64,000 nucleotides of DNA from Oscillospiraceae bacterium (GCA_017439555.1 JAFSIZ010000050.1:1-64000), one strand, 5' to 3'. Shown: positions 1-8,258, counted from the first letter of the stretch. A program made the numbers and translations. The notes: generated by a model from the sequence alone, not told the origin.

Positions 1-104
1 ATGAATTAAAGAAATATATTGATTACTACAACAACGAAAGAATTTCTATGAAACTAAAAGAAATGAGTCCGGTACAATACCGAACTCATTCGCAAGCAAG
101 TTAA
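1..104 (+). pseudogene. IS3-family transposase OrfB, C-terminal end only (cut by window edge)
   Basis: Reading from base 3, the frame encodes a 33-residue tail containing YIDYYNNERI and MSPVQYR, ending in TAA at 102-104. This tail is the conserved end of the integrase catalytic domain of IS3/IS150-group transposases, just after the DDE core. The rest lies outside the window, so I cannot say whether the element is intact. The element's right terminal repeat follows directly. The call rests on motif recognition of a short fragment but is strengthened by the neighbouring terminus. Confidence 0.8.
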
Positions 105-112
105 TATTAAAT

Positions 113-140
113 TTTTGTCTGAACTTTGGGGTTCACTTCA
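113..140 (+). repeat. Right terminal inverted repeat of the IS3-type element
   Basis: This AT-poor stretch ends in GAACTTTGGGGTTCACTTCA. It matches the usual right end of IS150-group elements, which finish in a GGGGT(C/T)A-like block and a terminal CA. It sits 9 bases after the transposase stop, as expected. The element ends 22 bases downstream of the minus-strand repressor stop, so the insertion did not break that gene. The target duplication, expected to start at 141, cannot be checked without the left end. Confidence 0.7.
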
Positions 141-162
141 AAAGACGTGGCGGAGCTTGAAA

Positions 163-528
163 TTATTTCTTTGCTGAGTGGCGCTTTATTGCCTCAAACG
201 ATTCATCGCTTATGCAATGCTCAATCCTACAGGCATCGTCTGCCGCAACGATTGGATCAACACCGAGATTGACGAGAAAATCAGTTATATACATATGGCG
301 TTCGTAAATCTTCGTCGCAACCTCGCGTCCCACCTCTGTGAGCGTTATGAAACCATCCTTGTCAACTGTGATGTAACCTCCGTTTTTAAGCAGCCCGACA
401 GCGCGGCTTACACTCGGCTTTGAATAGCCCATATGCTCAACTATATCTATCGAGCGGATGCTTTTACCGCTCTTTGAAAGAACCAGAATTGTTTCGAGAT
501 ACATTTCGCCGGATTCCTGCAAATGCAT
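163..528 (-). CDS. DtxR/MntR-family metal-dependent transcriptional repressor
   Basis: This 121-residue protein starts with the N-terminal winged helix-turn-helix of iron/manganese-dependent repressors (about residues 5-60; RSIDIVEHMGYSKPSVSRAV is the recognition helix region). A short dimerisation/metal-binding helix follows (residues 70-115, with Glu103, His104 and Cys105 in the usual C/E-x-x-H zone). There is no SH3-like third domain, so it is the short MntR-like clostridial form. It probably senses Mn or Fe and represses uptake genes, but none lies beside it. The ATG is preceded by a GGGG-rich ribosome site. It stands alone on the minus strand, between the IS3 end and an unrelated transporter. 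The family call is solid; the metal is unknown. Confidence 0.85.
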   Translation of the reverse strand: MHLQESGEMYLETILVLSKSGKSIRSIDIVEHMGYSKPSVSRAVGLLKNGGYITVDKDGFITLTEVGREVATKIYERHMYITDFLVNLGVDPIVAADDACRIEHCISDESFEAIKRHSAKK

Positions 529-550
529 TTGGCGGCCCCCTTAAACTATT

Positions 551-567
551 GTTATTATAAGGATAAC
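551..567 (-). promoter_or_regulatory. Candidate promoter/operator of the DtxR-type repressor
   Basis: On the minus strand a TATAAT-like -10 box lies inside an inverted repeat with GTTAT/ATAAC arms (17 bp overall), 23 to 39 bases ahead of the start codon. An inverted repeat over the -10 box is where an autorepressor would bind. No clear -35 box lies at the right distance. Confidence 0.35.
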
Positions 568-609
568 ATATTTCGCGTTTTTTTTCAAGTGCAGCGCGCA
601 AATGCCGCC

Positions 610-640
610 AAAAGGCTTCTGCTTATCGCAGAAGCCTTTT
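610..640 (-). terminator. Rho-independent terminator after the AI-2E family gene
   Basis: A perfect 13-bp stem (AAAAGGCTTCTGC and its complement) with a 5-base loop lies 2 bases beyond the stop codon of the minus-strand transporter. The stem itself carries A and T runs at its ends, so it could work in both directions. Confidence 0.75.
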
Positions 641-642
641 GA

Positions 643-1725
643 TTATTCTTCGGTTTTAGGTGTGCGCTTTAAAAAATCAAAATAGCCCCATTCATAGAAT
701 TGCTTTATAAGAGCTATCGGAATCGGCATGAACATACCGATGATGCCGAACATTTTGAGCCCGACATACATTGATATCAATGTGACGAGTGGATGCAGAC
801 CAATGTGTTTGCCGACGATTTTCGGCTCTAAAATATTTCTGACAATGAGAACGACTATATAGATTACGATAAGACCTATAGCAAGGACATAGTTCTGCAT
901 ACACAGCGCGACAATTGCCCAGGGGCCGAGCACCCAGCCTGTGCCGAGAATCGGCATCGCATCGATAAGCGCGATGACAGCGGCGAGGAGAATTGCGCCC
1001 GGCACACGGAGCACTGCAAGCCCGATGGCAAGCTCAACAAAGGTGATGCTTATAAGAACGAGCAGGGCGCGGAGATAGCTGACGAGAGTGGTAGACACCT
1101 GCTCGCGCGTCTGGCGATAGCGGAGCCTCCATTTCATAGGCGTTATGTCGGCGAGCTTTCTGCGGAGAAGCCTATAATCGCAGGCGAGAAAATATGTCGA
1201 GACAATGGCAGCTATGACAAAAAGGATTATCGAGGGGAGTGCAGTTGCAAGGTTGGTCGCAGAGGTAATCATCGGCCCGATAAGATTCTGCAGCGCAGAT
1301 ACGAGATCAGAAAGCCAGGCCTCAACATTGCTGTAGATAAAGTCCTGTGTTTCGAGCGGAAGGCGGGAAAGGACATTCACAAAGGTGTCATTGAGCTTTG
1401 CAACGACAGCGTTTATATTGAGCGCACGCAGATGCTCGAATATATCAACCAGCCCGTTGACGACGGCGGAGGCGACAAAATAGAAAACTGTGCAGATTAT
1501 GCCATAGAACAAAACTGTGAGAAGCCCTGCCGCAAGCGGCCGCGGAAAGCGGAGCTTTTCTTTCAGAAAATCTGTCGGTTTTTCGATTATCTTTGAAGCG
1601 ACAAATGCGATAATAAACGGGGCGAACCACTTCAGAGCATATTTAAAAACAAGCCACACAGCGAGAGCGCCGAGCGCAATATAGAGAAGTGTGAGAAAAA
1701 AACGGACGTGCTTGCTGTATTGCAT
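643..1725 (-). CDS. AI-2E family transporter (YtvI-like permease)
   Basis: This 360-residue integral membrane protein belongs to the PF01594 family. It has an N-terminal pair of membrane helices (residues 8-45), another helix near 60-85, a long amphipathic region (about 90-150) and a C-terminal group of helices. The last group contains the family hallmark around residues 235-330 (ALIDAMPILGTGWVLGPWAI, and EPKIVGKHIGLHPLVTLISM). Family members export or import small signals or ions; YtvI is linked to sporulation in Bacillus, but the substrate here cannot be read from sequence. The start is supported by AGGTGA six bases upstream of ATG. It is a single-gene unit with its own terminator. Confidence 0.88.
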   Translation of the reverse strand: MQYSKHVRFFLTLLYIALGALAVWLVFKYALKWFAPFIIAFVASKIIEKPTDFLKEKLRFPRPLAAGLLTVLFYGIICTVFYFVASAVVNGLVDIFEHLRALNINAVVAKLNDTFVNVLSRLPLETQDFIYSNVEAWLSDLVSALQNLIGPMITSATNLATALPSIILFVIAAIVSTYFLACDYRLLRRKLADITPMKWRLRYRQTREQVSTTLVSYLRALLVLISITFVELAIGLAVLRVPGAILLAAVIALIDAMPILGTGWVLGPWAIVALCMQNYVLAIGLIVIYIVVLIVRNILEPKIVGKHIGLHPLVTLISMYVGLKMFGIIGMFMPIPIALIKQFYEWGYFDFLKRTPKTEE

Positions 1726-1848
1726 AAGCTGTCACCTGCCTTATCATAGTAATTCTTCATTATTATATATCATTTTTTTCTCAAATAAAAGGCTTTTTTT
1801 GGCATAATGATGAAAATTTAAAAAAACTTTAAAACTTTGAAATTTCGC

Positions 1849-1877
1849 TTGAATCTTAATTCGAAGTGTGGTATGAT
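1849..1877 (+). promoter_or_regulatory. Vegetative promoter of the ACT protein-hom-lysC operon
   Basis: TTGAAT and TATGAT are separated by 17 bases. Transcription would begin near 1884, downstream of the longer in-frame start at 1837, which supports choosing the TTG at 1924 as the real start of the first gene. Confidence 0.65.
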
Positions 1878-1923
1878 AATATCCGCACTGCAAAAACAAA
1901 TGACCGTGAGAGGGGGATATTCC

Positions 1924-2367
1924 TTGCAGGACAATCACAAGTATTACATTGTCGAGGATTCGGCTTTGCCCGAAGTGCTTATACGCACTGTCAAGGCAAA
2001 GGAATTGCTTTCTCAGGGGCGTGCAAAAACGGTGAACGAGGCGGCGACGCTTGCGGGGATAAGCAGAAGTGCTTTTTACAAGTATAAAGATCTTATCTCT
2101 CCGTTTAATGATATGTCGCTCGGCCATATTATAACATTCAGTATGCTTCTGCGCGATGAGCCGGGTGTGCTGTCGGGCATTCTCGGTCACTTCGCAGCAA
2201 GCGGTGCCAATATTCTTACAATATATCAGACTATTCCGAGCGGAGGTCAGGCGCCGGTGACGATATCGGCAGAAACCATGGGAATGACAACGAAGATGGA
2301 CAGCTTCATCGAGCGTGCAATGCAGCTTGAAGGTGTTATTTCGTTCGGTCCGCTTGCAGGTCAATAA
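1924..2367 (+). CDS. ACT domain protein, UPF0735/PheB family
   Basis: This is a 147-residue regulatory ACT-domain protein of the UPF0735 (PheB/YszB) family, which typically is about 147 residues. The N-terminal half has a small helical DNA-binding-like region (KAKELLSQGRAKTVNEAA and ISRSAFYKYKD, residues 20-55). The C-terminal half (about 70-145) is an ACT domain that binds an amino acid. I chose the TTG at 1924 because AGAGGGGG precedes it by 7 bases, the protein then has family length, and the operon promoter lies downstream of the alternative TTG at 1837. It is 17 bases ahead of hom, and probably tunes threonine/lysine or phenylalanine metabolism; its exact role in the family is unsettled. 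Confidence 0.82.
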   Translation: MQDNHKYYIVEDSALPEVLIRTVKAKELLSQGRAKTVNEAATLAGISRSAFYKYKDLISPFNDMSLGHIITFSMLLRDEPGVLSGILGHFAASGANILTIYQTIPSGGQAPVTISAETMGMTTKMDSFIERAMQLEGVISFGPLAGQ

Positions 2368-2384
2368 GAAAGGAGATAAATATT

Positions 2385-3599
2385 ATGAAAAAGATTGCTG
2401 TTTTGGGCTACGGCACAGTCGGCTCAGGTGTTGTTGATCTTTTTGAGATAAACGCAGATTCCATCGCGAAGAATGCAGGAGAGGCTATCGAGGTAAAATA
2501 TATTGTCGATATCCGCGATTTCTCAAACGACAAAAACGCCGCAAAGTTTGTAAAGGATTTTGCAATCATTGAAAACGATCCGGAGGTTTCCGTTGTTGTT
2601 GAAACAATAGGCGGAACAAACCCGGCATATGATTTCACAAAGCGTGCGCTTCTTGCAGGTAAGAGCGTTGTAACGTCAAATAAAGAGCTCGTTGCAAAGC
2701 ACGGAGCTGAATTCCTTGCAATTGCAAAGGAAAAGAACGTAAACTATCTCTTCGAGGCATCCGTCGGCGGCGGTATTCCCGTTCTCCGCCCGATAGCTCA
2801 GTGCCTTGCGGCAAATAAGATCGATGAGATCTATGGCATCCTCAACGGAACGACAAACTATATCCTCACCCGTATGATAAAAGCAGGACTTACCTTTGAA
2901 AAGGCGCTTTCCGAAGCTCAGGAAATGGGCTATGCAGAGCGCGACCCGAGCGCAGATATCGAAGGTCACGATGCTTGCCGCAAGATATGCATTCTTGCCT
3001 CTCTTGCATTTGGAAAACATATCTATCCCGAATACATCAAGGCAGAGGGCATAACAAAGGTAACTCTTGATGATGTTCGCCTTGCAGGCAAAGCCGATAT
3101 GGTTATCCGCCTTCTCGGAAGAACAAAGCTTGCGTCTGACGGCAGAGTTTATGCTTATGTCGGTCCGCACCTTGTGAGAAAATCATCTCCGATTGCCTCT
3201 GTTGAAGATGTTTTCAACGGCATTATGGTTCACGGCAATATGGTCGGCGATACAATGTTCTATGGCCCGGGTGCAGGAAAATACCCGACAGCGAGCGCAG
3301 TTTCCGCAGACGTTATCGATGCTGTAATTCATTCCGAAAAGCGCCGCGATATCGGCTGGGAAGATGCAGGAGCAGAGGCTGTTGCTGATATGTCGGAATT
3401 TGTTTCGAAATATTATGTCCGCATAGAGGGCGAGAGCGCAAGGAGTGCTGCAACCCAGAGCTTCAAAAACATTGAATTTATCGATGATAAGGACGCTGTT
3501 GCGTTCATCACGGATGAGCTCACTGAGGCAGAGTTTGAAAAAAATCTCGCAGCTCTTTCGGAAAGAAGCGAGGTTCTGTCACGCATGCGCGTGCTGTGA
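2385..3599 (+). CDS. hom: Homoserine dehydrogenase
   Basis: This enzyme reduces aspartate-semialdehyde to homoserine with NAD(P)H, at the branch toward threonine and methionine. The 404 residues show an N-terminal Rossmann fold (VLGYGTVGSGV, residues 6-16), the NAD-binding SNKELVAKHG block (about 102-111), and the catalytic domain with GGGIPVLRP and ILNGTTNYILT (about 126-160), then the conserved DPSADIEGHDACRK. The C-terminal 75 residues form a diverged ACT-like tail, shorter than in Bacillus Hom. A strong AAAGGAG site precedes the ATG. It lies between an ACT regulator and aspartate kinase, so the operon supplies aspartate-family amino acids; thrB and thrC are not in the window. Confidence 0.95.
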   Translation: MKKIAVLGYGTVGSGVVDLFEINADSIAKNAGEAIEVKYIVDIRDFSNDKNAAKFVKDFAIIENDPEVSVVVETIGGTNPAYDFTKRALLAGKSVVTSNKELVAKHGAEFLAIAKEKNVNYLFEASVGGGIPVLRPIAQCLAANKIDEIYGILNGTTNYILTRMIKAGLTFEKALSEAQEMGYAERDPSADIEGHDACRKICILASLAFGKHIYPEYIKAEGITKVTLDDVRLAGKADMVIRLLGRTKLASDGRVYAYVGPHLVRKSSPIASVEDVFNGIMVHGNMVGDTMFYGPGAGKYPTASAVSADVIDAVIHSEKRRDIGWEDAGAEAVADMSEFVSKYYVRIEGESARSAATQSFKNIEFIDDKDAVAFITDELTEAEFEKNLAALSERSEVLSRMRVL

Positions 3600-3641
3600 T
3601 AATATAATACAGTAGAAAAATCCGGAAAGGAAGAATTATAA

Positions 3642-4844
3642 ATGAGTCTTATAGTACAGAAATTCGGCGGCTCATCTGTTGCAGATACCGAGCGTGTGTT
3701 CAATGTTGCGGATATCGTAACAAGCACATATGCTGCAGGCAACGATGTTGTCGTTGTCGTATCAGCTCAGGGCGATACGACTGATGACCTTATCGAAAAG
3801 GCTAAGGCCATCAACCCCAATCCATCCAAGCGCGAGATGGACGTTCTCCTCGCAAACGGCGAGCAGATTTCAATGTCGCTTCTTGCGATGGCGATTGAAA
3901 AGCTTGGCTACCCTGTAATTTCTCTCACAGGCTGGCAGGCAGGTATTCATACAGGTATGAATTATGGTGCAGCACGTATCAAGAAGATTGAGACCGAGCG
4001 CTTGAAGCTTGAGATTTCAAAGCGCAGAATCGTTATCGTTGCAGGCTTCCAGGGCATCAACAAGTTTGACGATGTGACAACTCTCGGCCGCGGCGGCTCT
4101 GACACAACCGCCGTTGCTCTTGCCGCGGCTCTCGGCGCGGATCTCTGCCAGATTTACACAGACGTTGATGGCGTCTATACAGCGGATCCGAGAAAGATAC
4201 CGACGGCAAAGAAGCTTGATGAAATTACTTATGACGAAATGCTTGAGCTTGCATCTCTCGGTGCACAGGTTCTTCACAACCGCTCTGTTGAGATGGGCAA
4301 GCGCTTTAACGTTGATATGGAGGTTATCTCCAGCTTTACCCGTAATCCGGGCACAAAAATTAAGGAGGCACATAAAGTGGAAAAAATGAATGTTAGCGGC
4401 GTAGCACGCGATATGGATGTAGCTCAGATTTCTCTTGTAAACATGGAGGATGCTCCGGGCATCGCATATAAGGTATTTTCGACTCTTGCAAACAAGGGTG
4501 TAAACGTTGATATCATCCTTCAGTCAACAGGCAGAAACAACGGCAAGGATATCGCATTCACAGTTCCGAGCTCAGCTCTTGACCTTGCAAAGAAGGTTCT
4601 TGAAGAGAATAAGGAAAGCATCGGCTTTGAGTCTATCGCAGTAAGAGAAGACCTCTGCAAGCTCTCAATCGTCGGTGCAGGTATGGTAAATAACCCGGGC
4701 GTTGCTGCAATGATGTTTGAAGCACTCGCAGCAGCAAACGTAAACATCGATATGATTTCCACAAGCGAAATCAAGGTTTCCGTTCTCATCCAGAAGGAAG
4801 ATTCCGAGCGTGCAATGCGTGCAGTACATGATAAGTTCTTTTAA
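3642..4844 (+). CDS. lysC: Aspartate kinase
   Basis: Aspartate kinase phosphorylates aspartate, the first step to lysine, threonine and methionine. The 400-residue protein opens with the diagnostic VQKFGGSSVAD (residues 4-14). The amino-acid kinase domain (about 1-230) contains GRGGSDTTAVALA and TDVDGVYTADPR. Two C-terminal ACT domains (about 260-400) bind the feedback inhibitor, probably lysine and/or threonine. It follows hom by 42 bases with GGAAAGGAAG as ribosome site, and the operon ends in a strong terminator. Length and motifs match the monofunctional clostridial enzyme. Confidence 0.96.
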   Translation: MSLIVQKFGGSSVADTERVFNVADIVTSTYAAGNDVVVVVSAQGDTTDDLIEKAKAINPNPSKREMDVLLANGEQISMSLLAMAIEKLGYPVISLTGWQAGIHTGMNYGAARIKKIETERLKLEISKRRIVIVAGFQGINKFDDVTTLGRGGSDTTAVALAAALGADLCQIYTDVDGVYTADPRKIPTAKKLDEITYDEMLELASLGAQVLHNRSVEMGKRFNVDMEVISSFTRNPGTKIKEAHKVEKMNVSGVARDMDVAQISLVNMEDAPGIAYKVFSTLANKGVNVDIILQSTGRNNGKDIAFTVPSSALDLAKKVLEENKESIGFESIAVREDLCKLSIVGAGMVNNPGVAAMMFEALAAANVNIDMISTSEIKVSVLIQKEDSERAMRAVHDKFF

Positions 4845-4855
4845 TAGGTAAAACC

Positions 4856-4894
4856 AAAAAGCTCGCAGAGATGAGAAATCTCTGCGAGCTTTTT
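4856..4894 (+). terminator. Rho-independent terminator of the hom-lysC operon
   Basis: A 17-bp near-perfect stem (AAAAAGCTCGCAGAGAT with its complement) and a 5- to 6-base loop are followed by a T run. It begins 11 bases after the lysC stop. Confidence 0.9.
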
Positions 4895-4900
4895 ATATAT

Positions 4901-4944
4901 AATCCCCCACTGTGTTGAATTTAGCTTCACCGCAGTGGGGGATT
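4901..4944. repeat. 44-bp hairpin between converging genes (terminator or palindromic repeat)
   Basis: AATCCCCCACTG is repeated in inverted form 20 bases later, and the right arm overlaps the stop codon of the minus-strand regulator. It can end transcription of that regulator. The second hairpin in immediate succession after the lysC terminator, with its long loop, is unusual for a simple terminator. Confidence 0.6.
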
Positions 4945-5185
4945 ATATTATCTCCTGCTCAAGACTGTCAAAATCATCAGTGGAAAAGAACTCACCCAAT
5001 GTGATTTCAAGCCCGTCGCAGAATTTTTTGATTGTGCGGATGGAAATGTCACGGCGGCTCTTGTCCATCATGCTGTACGCAGTTGAGGGAGTTACTCCCG
5101 AAACGTTTGCAAGCTCGTTGATTTTCATATTCCGCTCGTTACAAAGCTCCACAAATCTGCGAACAATTAAGTCTTTGATATCCAT
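4943..5185 (-). CDS. Small XRE-family (Cro/C1-type) DNA-binding repressor
   Basis: This 80-residue protein is almost entirely one helix-turn-helix domain (MKINELANVSGVTPSTAYSM, about residues 21-40, then a scaffold helix RTIKKFCDGLEITLGEFF). The acidic tail is short. The third in-frame start (5185) is preferred over 5194 and 5197 because GAGGTGAT lies 7-8 bases upstream of it, whereas the others overlap the ribosome site. It is divergent from the secreted leucine-rich-repeat protein. The spacer carries two palindromes made of TACGC half-sites, so it most likely represses both itself and that gene. Its inducer is unknown. Confidence 0.85.
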   Translation of the reverse strand: MDIKDLIVRRFVELCNERNMKINELANVSGVTPSTAYSMMDKSRRDISIRTIKKFCDGLEITLGEFFSTDDFDSLEQEII

Positions 5186-5220
5186 AAAGTTCATCACCTC
5201 AAGGATATTTTAAAATGTTT

Positions 5221-5248
5221 TACGCAATGCGTATACGCGCTTGCGTAT
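5221..5248. promoter_or_regulatory. Double palindromic operator between the XRE regulator and the LRR gene
   Basis: Two perfect palindromes sit end to end: TACGCAATGCGTA (5221-5233) and ATACGCGCTTGCGTAT (5233-5248). Together they give four TACGC half-sites in alternating orientation. The second overlaps the -35 box of the LRR gene, so binding would block that promoter. The cognate protein is presumably the adjacent XRE regulator. Confidence 0.65.
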
Positions 5249-5269
5249 ATTTGGGGATTGTGGTAGAAT
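5241..5269 (+). promoter_or_regulatory. Promoter of the secreted LRR protein gene
   Basis: TTGCGT and TAGAAT are separated by 17 bases, 36 bases ahead of the start codon. The -35 box is inside the palindromic operator. Confidence 0.6.
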
Positions 5270-5305
5270 TAAATAGAAATACATTAAGCGGAGGAGAATT
5301 GTAAA

Positions 5306-8233
5306 ATGAAAAAGAGGATTTTATCGCTGATACTTTGCTTTATAATGGCGTTGTTGCTTTTGCCGACAGCGGTATTCGCAGAAGAGTCGGAAGTTACAAT
5401 CGTAGCAAGTGGCACTTGTGGAACAAACCTTACATGGAAACTTGATGATGAAGGAACACTCACCATCTCCGGCACAGGCGCGATGAAGGATTATTCATAT
5501 TCATCTTCATCTACTGCACCGTGGCATTCAAACAAAGGTAGCATCAAAAGTGTTGTTATAGAGCACGGAGTAACAAGCATTGGGAACTATGCGTTTTACA
5601 ATTGCACAAACCTTGCGAGCATAACAATCCCAGACGAAGTAGCGAGCATCGGTGTCAGTGCGTTTTTTGGTTGCAGAAGCCTCACAAGTATAGCAATCCC
5701 AGACGAAGTAACGAGCATCGGTGTCAGGGCGTTTTTTGGTTGTAAAAGTCTTCCAAGCGTAGAAATCCCTAATAGCGTAACGAGCATTGGAGAAGGTGCA
5801 TTTGAGGGGTGCGAAAGCCTTGAAAGAATAACAATTCCGAATAGTGTTACAAGTATTGGATATGGTGCATTTTCTGATTGTACAAGTCTTCCAAGCATAG
5901 AAATCCCTAATAGCGTAACGAGCATCGGAAACTCTGTGTTTCGCGGTTGCACTGCTCTTGAAAACATAACAGTTGACAAAGATAATGCAGAGTATTGTAC
6001 TGAAGATGGCATATTATTTAACAAAGCAAAAACAACTCTTGTTACATACCCCGCGAACAAAGCAAAAACAAGTTATGTAATCCCAGACAGCATAACAAGT
6101 ATCGGTGACTGGGCTTTTAACGGATGTACAAGCCTCACAAGCATAACAATCCCGGACAGCGTGACAAGCATTGGAATCGGTGCGCTTGAGGGGTGCGAAA
6201 GCCTTGCGAGCATAACAATCCCAGACGAAGTAACGAGCATCGATGTCAGGGCGTTTTTTGGTTGTAAAAGCCTAACAAGTATAGCAATCCCAGATGGCGT
6301 AACGAGCATCGGTGGAGGGACGTTTATGTGGTGCAGCAGTCTCACAAGCGTAACAATCCCGGACAGCGTAACAAGTATTGCGGAAAGTGCGTTTTTTGGT
6401 TGCAGAAGCCTCACGAGCATAACGATACCGGACAGCGTAACGAGCATCGGAGACGATGCGTTTGGGTATTGCAGAAGCCTCACGAGCGTAACAATCCCGG
6501 ACAGCGTAACGAGCATCGGAAACTATGCGTTTTACAATTGCACAAACCTCGTTATATATGGTTTTGCAGGTTCATATGCTCAAAGCTACGCAAAGACAAA
6601 TGATATAGCATTCGAGCTTATTCAGGTGCCGGTAACGGGAGTGTCGCTTGATAAGAAAACCCTCTCGCTCTATACGGGCGAGAGTGCAACGCTTACAGCA
6701 ATGATAGCACCGAGCAATGCAACAAACATAAATGTTTTTTGGTCAAGCACGAATGAGACTGCGGTTACTGTAAGCGAAGGAACACTTACGGCGAATGCGG
6801 CGGGAACTGCAATCATAACGGCGCGAACAGAGGATGGAAACAAGGTGGCAACCTGCGTGGTGACAGTTACAGACCGGATTGTGGTTGCGACACTTACACT
6901 TGATAAATCCGTTTTGGATATCAAGAGCGGTAACAGCGAAAAACTCAATGTAATCTTTAATCCCGAATATACAACAGACAAAACCGTGACTTGGTTGAGT
7001 TTGGACGAAAGCATAGCAACGGTTGATGAAAACGGTGTTGTAAAAGGAATCGGAGAAGGTAGTACAACAATTATTGTTATGAGCAATTCTGGTAACAAAT
7101 CGGCAAGCTGTACTGTAAATGTAACGGAGCCTATCACCTATTCCTTCGGGCAGTCTGTGCAGATAGGTCTTATTGAGCCGTGGTTTTTAAAGGCAAATGC
7201 CCGCGTTTACACAGTTGAAAATCCGATAAATATTGATTATTCAACACTTGTTGATTACGGAGCATACTTTATCCGCAAAAGCGAGCTTTCGGATAAAAAC
7301 GCAACGCAGGATACTCTCGCCGTTGAGGACATAATCAACGACTCTGATACCGTCAAGTATTCAAAGTCGGCGGGAACTGCAACGGTTGACGGAAGCTACA
7401 TCACGGCAAGCTACGACAAAGGGCTTTATACCTATGAAATGTCGGATTCAATATTCGTTCTCTTCTATATAGAGGATGAAAGCGGAATGAGCTATGCGCC
7501 AATCCGTGAGCGGAATATGAAAGAGCTTTTGGAGAAAAGAAAGAATGATACAGAAAATTTCGAAAATGTTCTTGAGCGAAATGTATATACCGCGATGGAT
7601 AAGCTTGAGCTTAATATCGGAGTATACAGAGCGCAGTTTGATGAAATAGACGAGCTGCCCGTTATGAGCGCACCGCGGCTTTCGGATTATGTCGCGGAAA
7701 ATGGTGCGTTCGAAGAAGAGACCGCAAAGAGCTATAGCTTTGGAAATTCCGTTCAGATAATTCTCGTCGAGCCGTGGGGACTTAAATTCAATGCGCGAGT
7801 ATATAATGGTGCAAATCCAACCAACATAAACTACGGAAGCATTGAAGAATATGGCGCAATCGTTTATTACGACACTGAAGGAAATGCTGAGTCGATGACT
7901 GCGGAAGAGCTCAGAACAAAGAGCGATGCCTATGTGTTCAGTAGCAAGAACGGCGATGCGACGATTGACGGAAGCTATATCACTGCTCTTTATAACAAAG
8001 GTATATACACATATCAGCTTGACAGCAATGCATACGTAATGTTCTATGTCAAGGATGAAAACGGATATCACTACGGTGATGTCAAGGTGAGAAATGCCTA
8101 TGAGCTTGCAAAGGTAAGAGCACAGGACACAACGGGCAATTTCGGAGAACAGGAAAAGCAAGTATATCTTGATATGGTCGAGATGTATGAAGCCGTCAAG
8201 GCATACAGAGACGATTATTTTGCAAATAACTGA
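5306..8233 (+). CDS. Secreted BspA-type leucine-rich-repeat protein with two Ig-like (Big_2) domains
   Basis: The 975-residue protein has a cleavable signal peptide (residues 1-25, ending VFAEE). About 15 LRR_5 repeats of 23 residues follow (roughly 75-430, consensus SLTSITIPDSVTSIG..AF.GC). They are interrupted once near 210-255 by an insert (YCTEDGILFNKAKTTLVTYP) typical of BspA proteins. Two Big_2 bacterial Ig-like domains occupy about 435-520 and 528-610. The C-terminal part contains two copies of a roughly 140-residue module (starting SFGQSVQIGLIEPW and SFGNSVQIILVEPW) that I do not recognise. There is no SLH, LPXTG or transmembrane anchor. BspA-like repeats mediate binding to host or microbial surfaces. 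The GGAGGAG site and the promoter under the XRE operator are clear. Confidence 0.88.
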   Translation: MKKRILSLILCFIMALLLLPTAVFAEESEVTIVASGTCGTNLTWKLDDEGTLTISGTGAMKDYSYSSSSTAPWHSNKGSIKSVVIEHGVTSIGNYAFYNCTNLASITIPDEVASIGVSAFFGCRSLTSIAIPDEVTSIGVRAFFGCKSLPSVEIPNSVTSIGEGAFEGCESLERITIPNSVTSIGYGAFSDCTSLPSIEIPNSVTSIGNSVFRGCTALENITVDKDNAEYCTEDGILFNKAKTTLVTYPANKAKTSYVIPDSITSIGDWAFNGCTSLTSITIPDSVTSIGIGALEGCESLASITIPDEVTSIDVRAFFGCKSLTSIAIPDGVTSIGGGTFMWCSSLTSVTIPDSVTSIAESAFFGCRSLTSITIPDSVTSIGDDAFGYCRSLTSVTIPDSVTSIGNYAFYNCTNLVIYGFAGSYAQSYAKTNDIAFELIQVPVTGVSLDKKTLSLYTGESATLTAMIAPSNATNINVFWSSTNETAVTVSEGTLTANAAGTAIITARTEDGNKVATCVVTVTDRIVVATLTLDKSVLDIKSGNSEKLNVIFNPEYTTDKTVTWLSLDESIATVDENGVVKGIGEGSTTIIVMSNSGNKSASCTVNVTEPITYSFGQSVQIGLIEPWFLKANARVYTVENPINIDYSTLVDYGAYFIRKSELSDKNATQDTLAVEDIINDSDTVKYSKSAGTATVDGSYITASYDKGLYTYEMSDSIFVLFYIEDESGMSYAPIRERNMKELLEKRKNDTENFENVLERNVYTAMDKLELNIGVYRAQFDEIDELPVMSAPRLSDYVAENGAFEEETAKSYSFGNSVQIILVEPWGLKFNARVYNGANPTNINYGSIEEYGAIVYYDTEGNAESMTAEELRTKSDAYVFSSKNGDATIDGSYITALYNKGIYTYQLDSNAYVMFYVKDENGYHYGDVKVRNAYELAKVRAQDTTGNFGEQEKQVYLDMVEMYEAVKAYRDDYFANN
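5565..6545 (+). repeat. Tandem 69-bp repeats encoding the LRR domain
   Basis: Units of 69 bp encode 23-residue leucine-rich repeats. Several units are nearly identical at the DNA level (for example around GACAGCGTAACGAGCATCGG), so the array can expand or contract by recombination. It is coding, unit spacing is constant, and there are no unique spacers. Confidence 0.85.
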
Positions 8234-8258
8234 AAAATAAAGAAAGGAGAGACGGAAA

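Noticed and set aside
1837-1923. Longer TTG start for the ACT protein
   Set aside because: It overlaps the operon promoter and has no ribosome site; the start at 1924 gives the family length.
1744-2364. 206-residue minus-strand frame
   Set aside because: It is antisense to the ACT-domain gene, has no recognisable family and no ribosome site.
5565-6545. Regular repeats that could be taken for a CRISPR array
   Set aside because: The 69-bp units are contiguous, in frame and encode leucine-rich repeats; there are no unique spacers.
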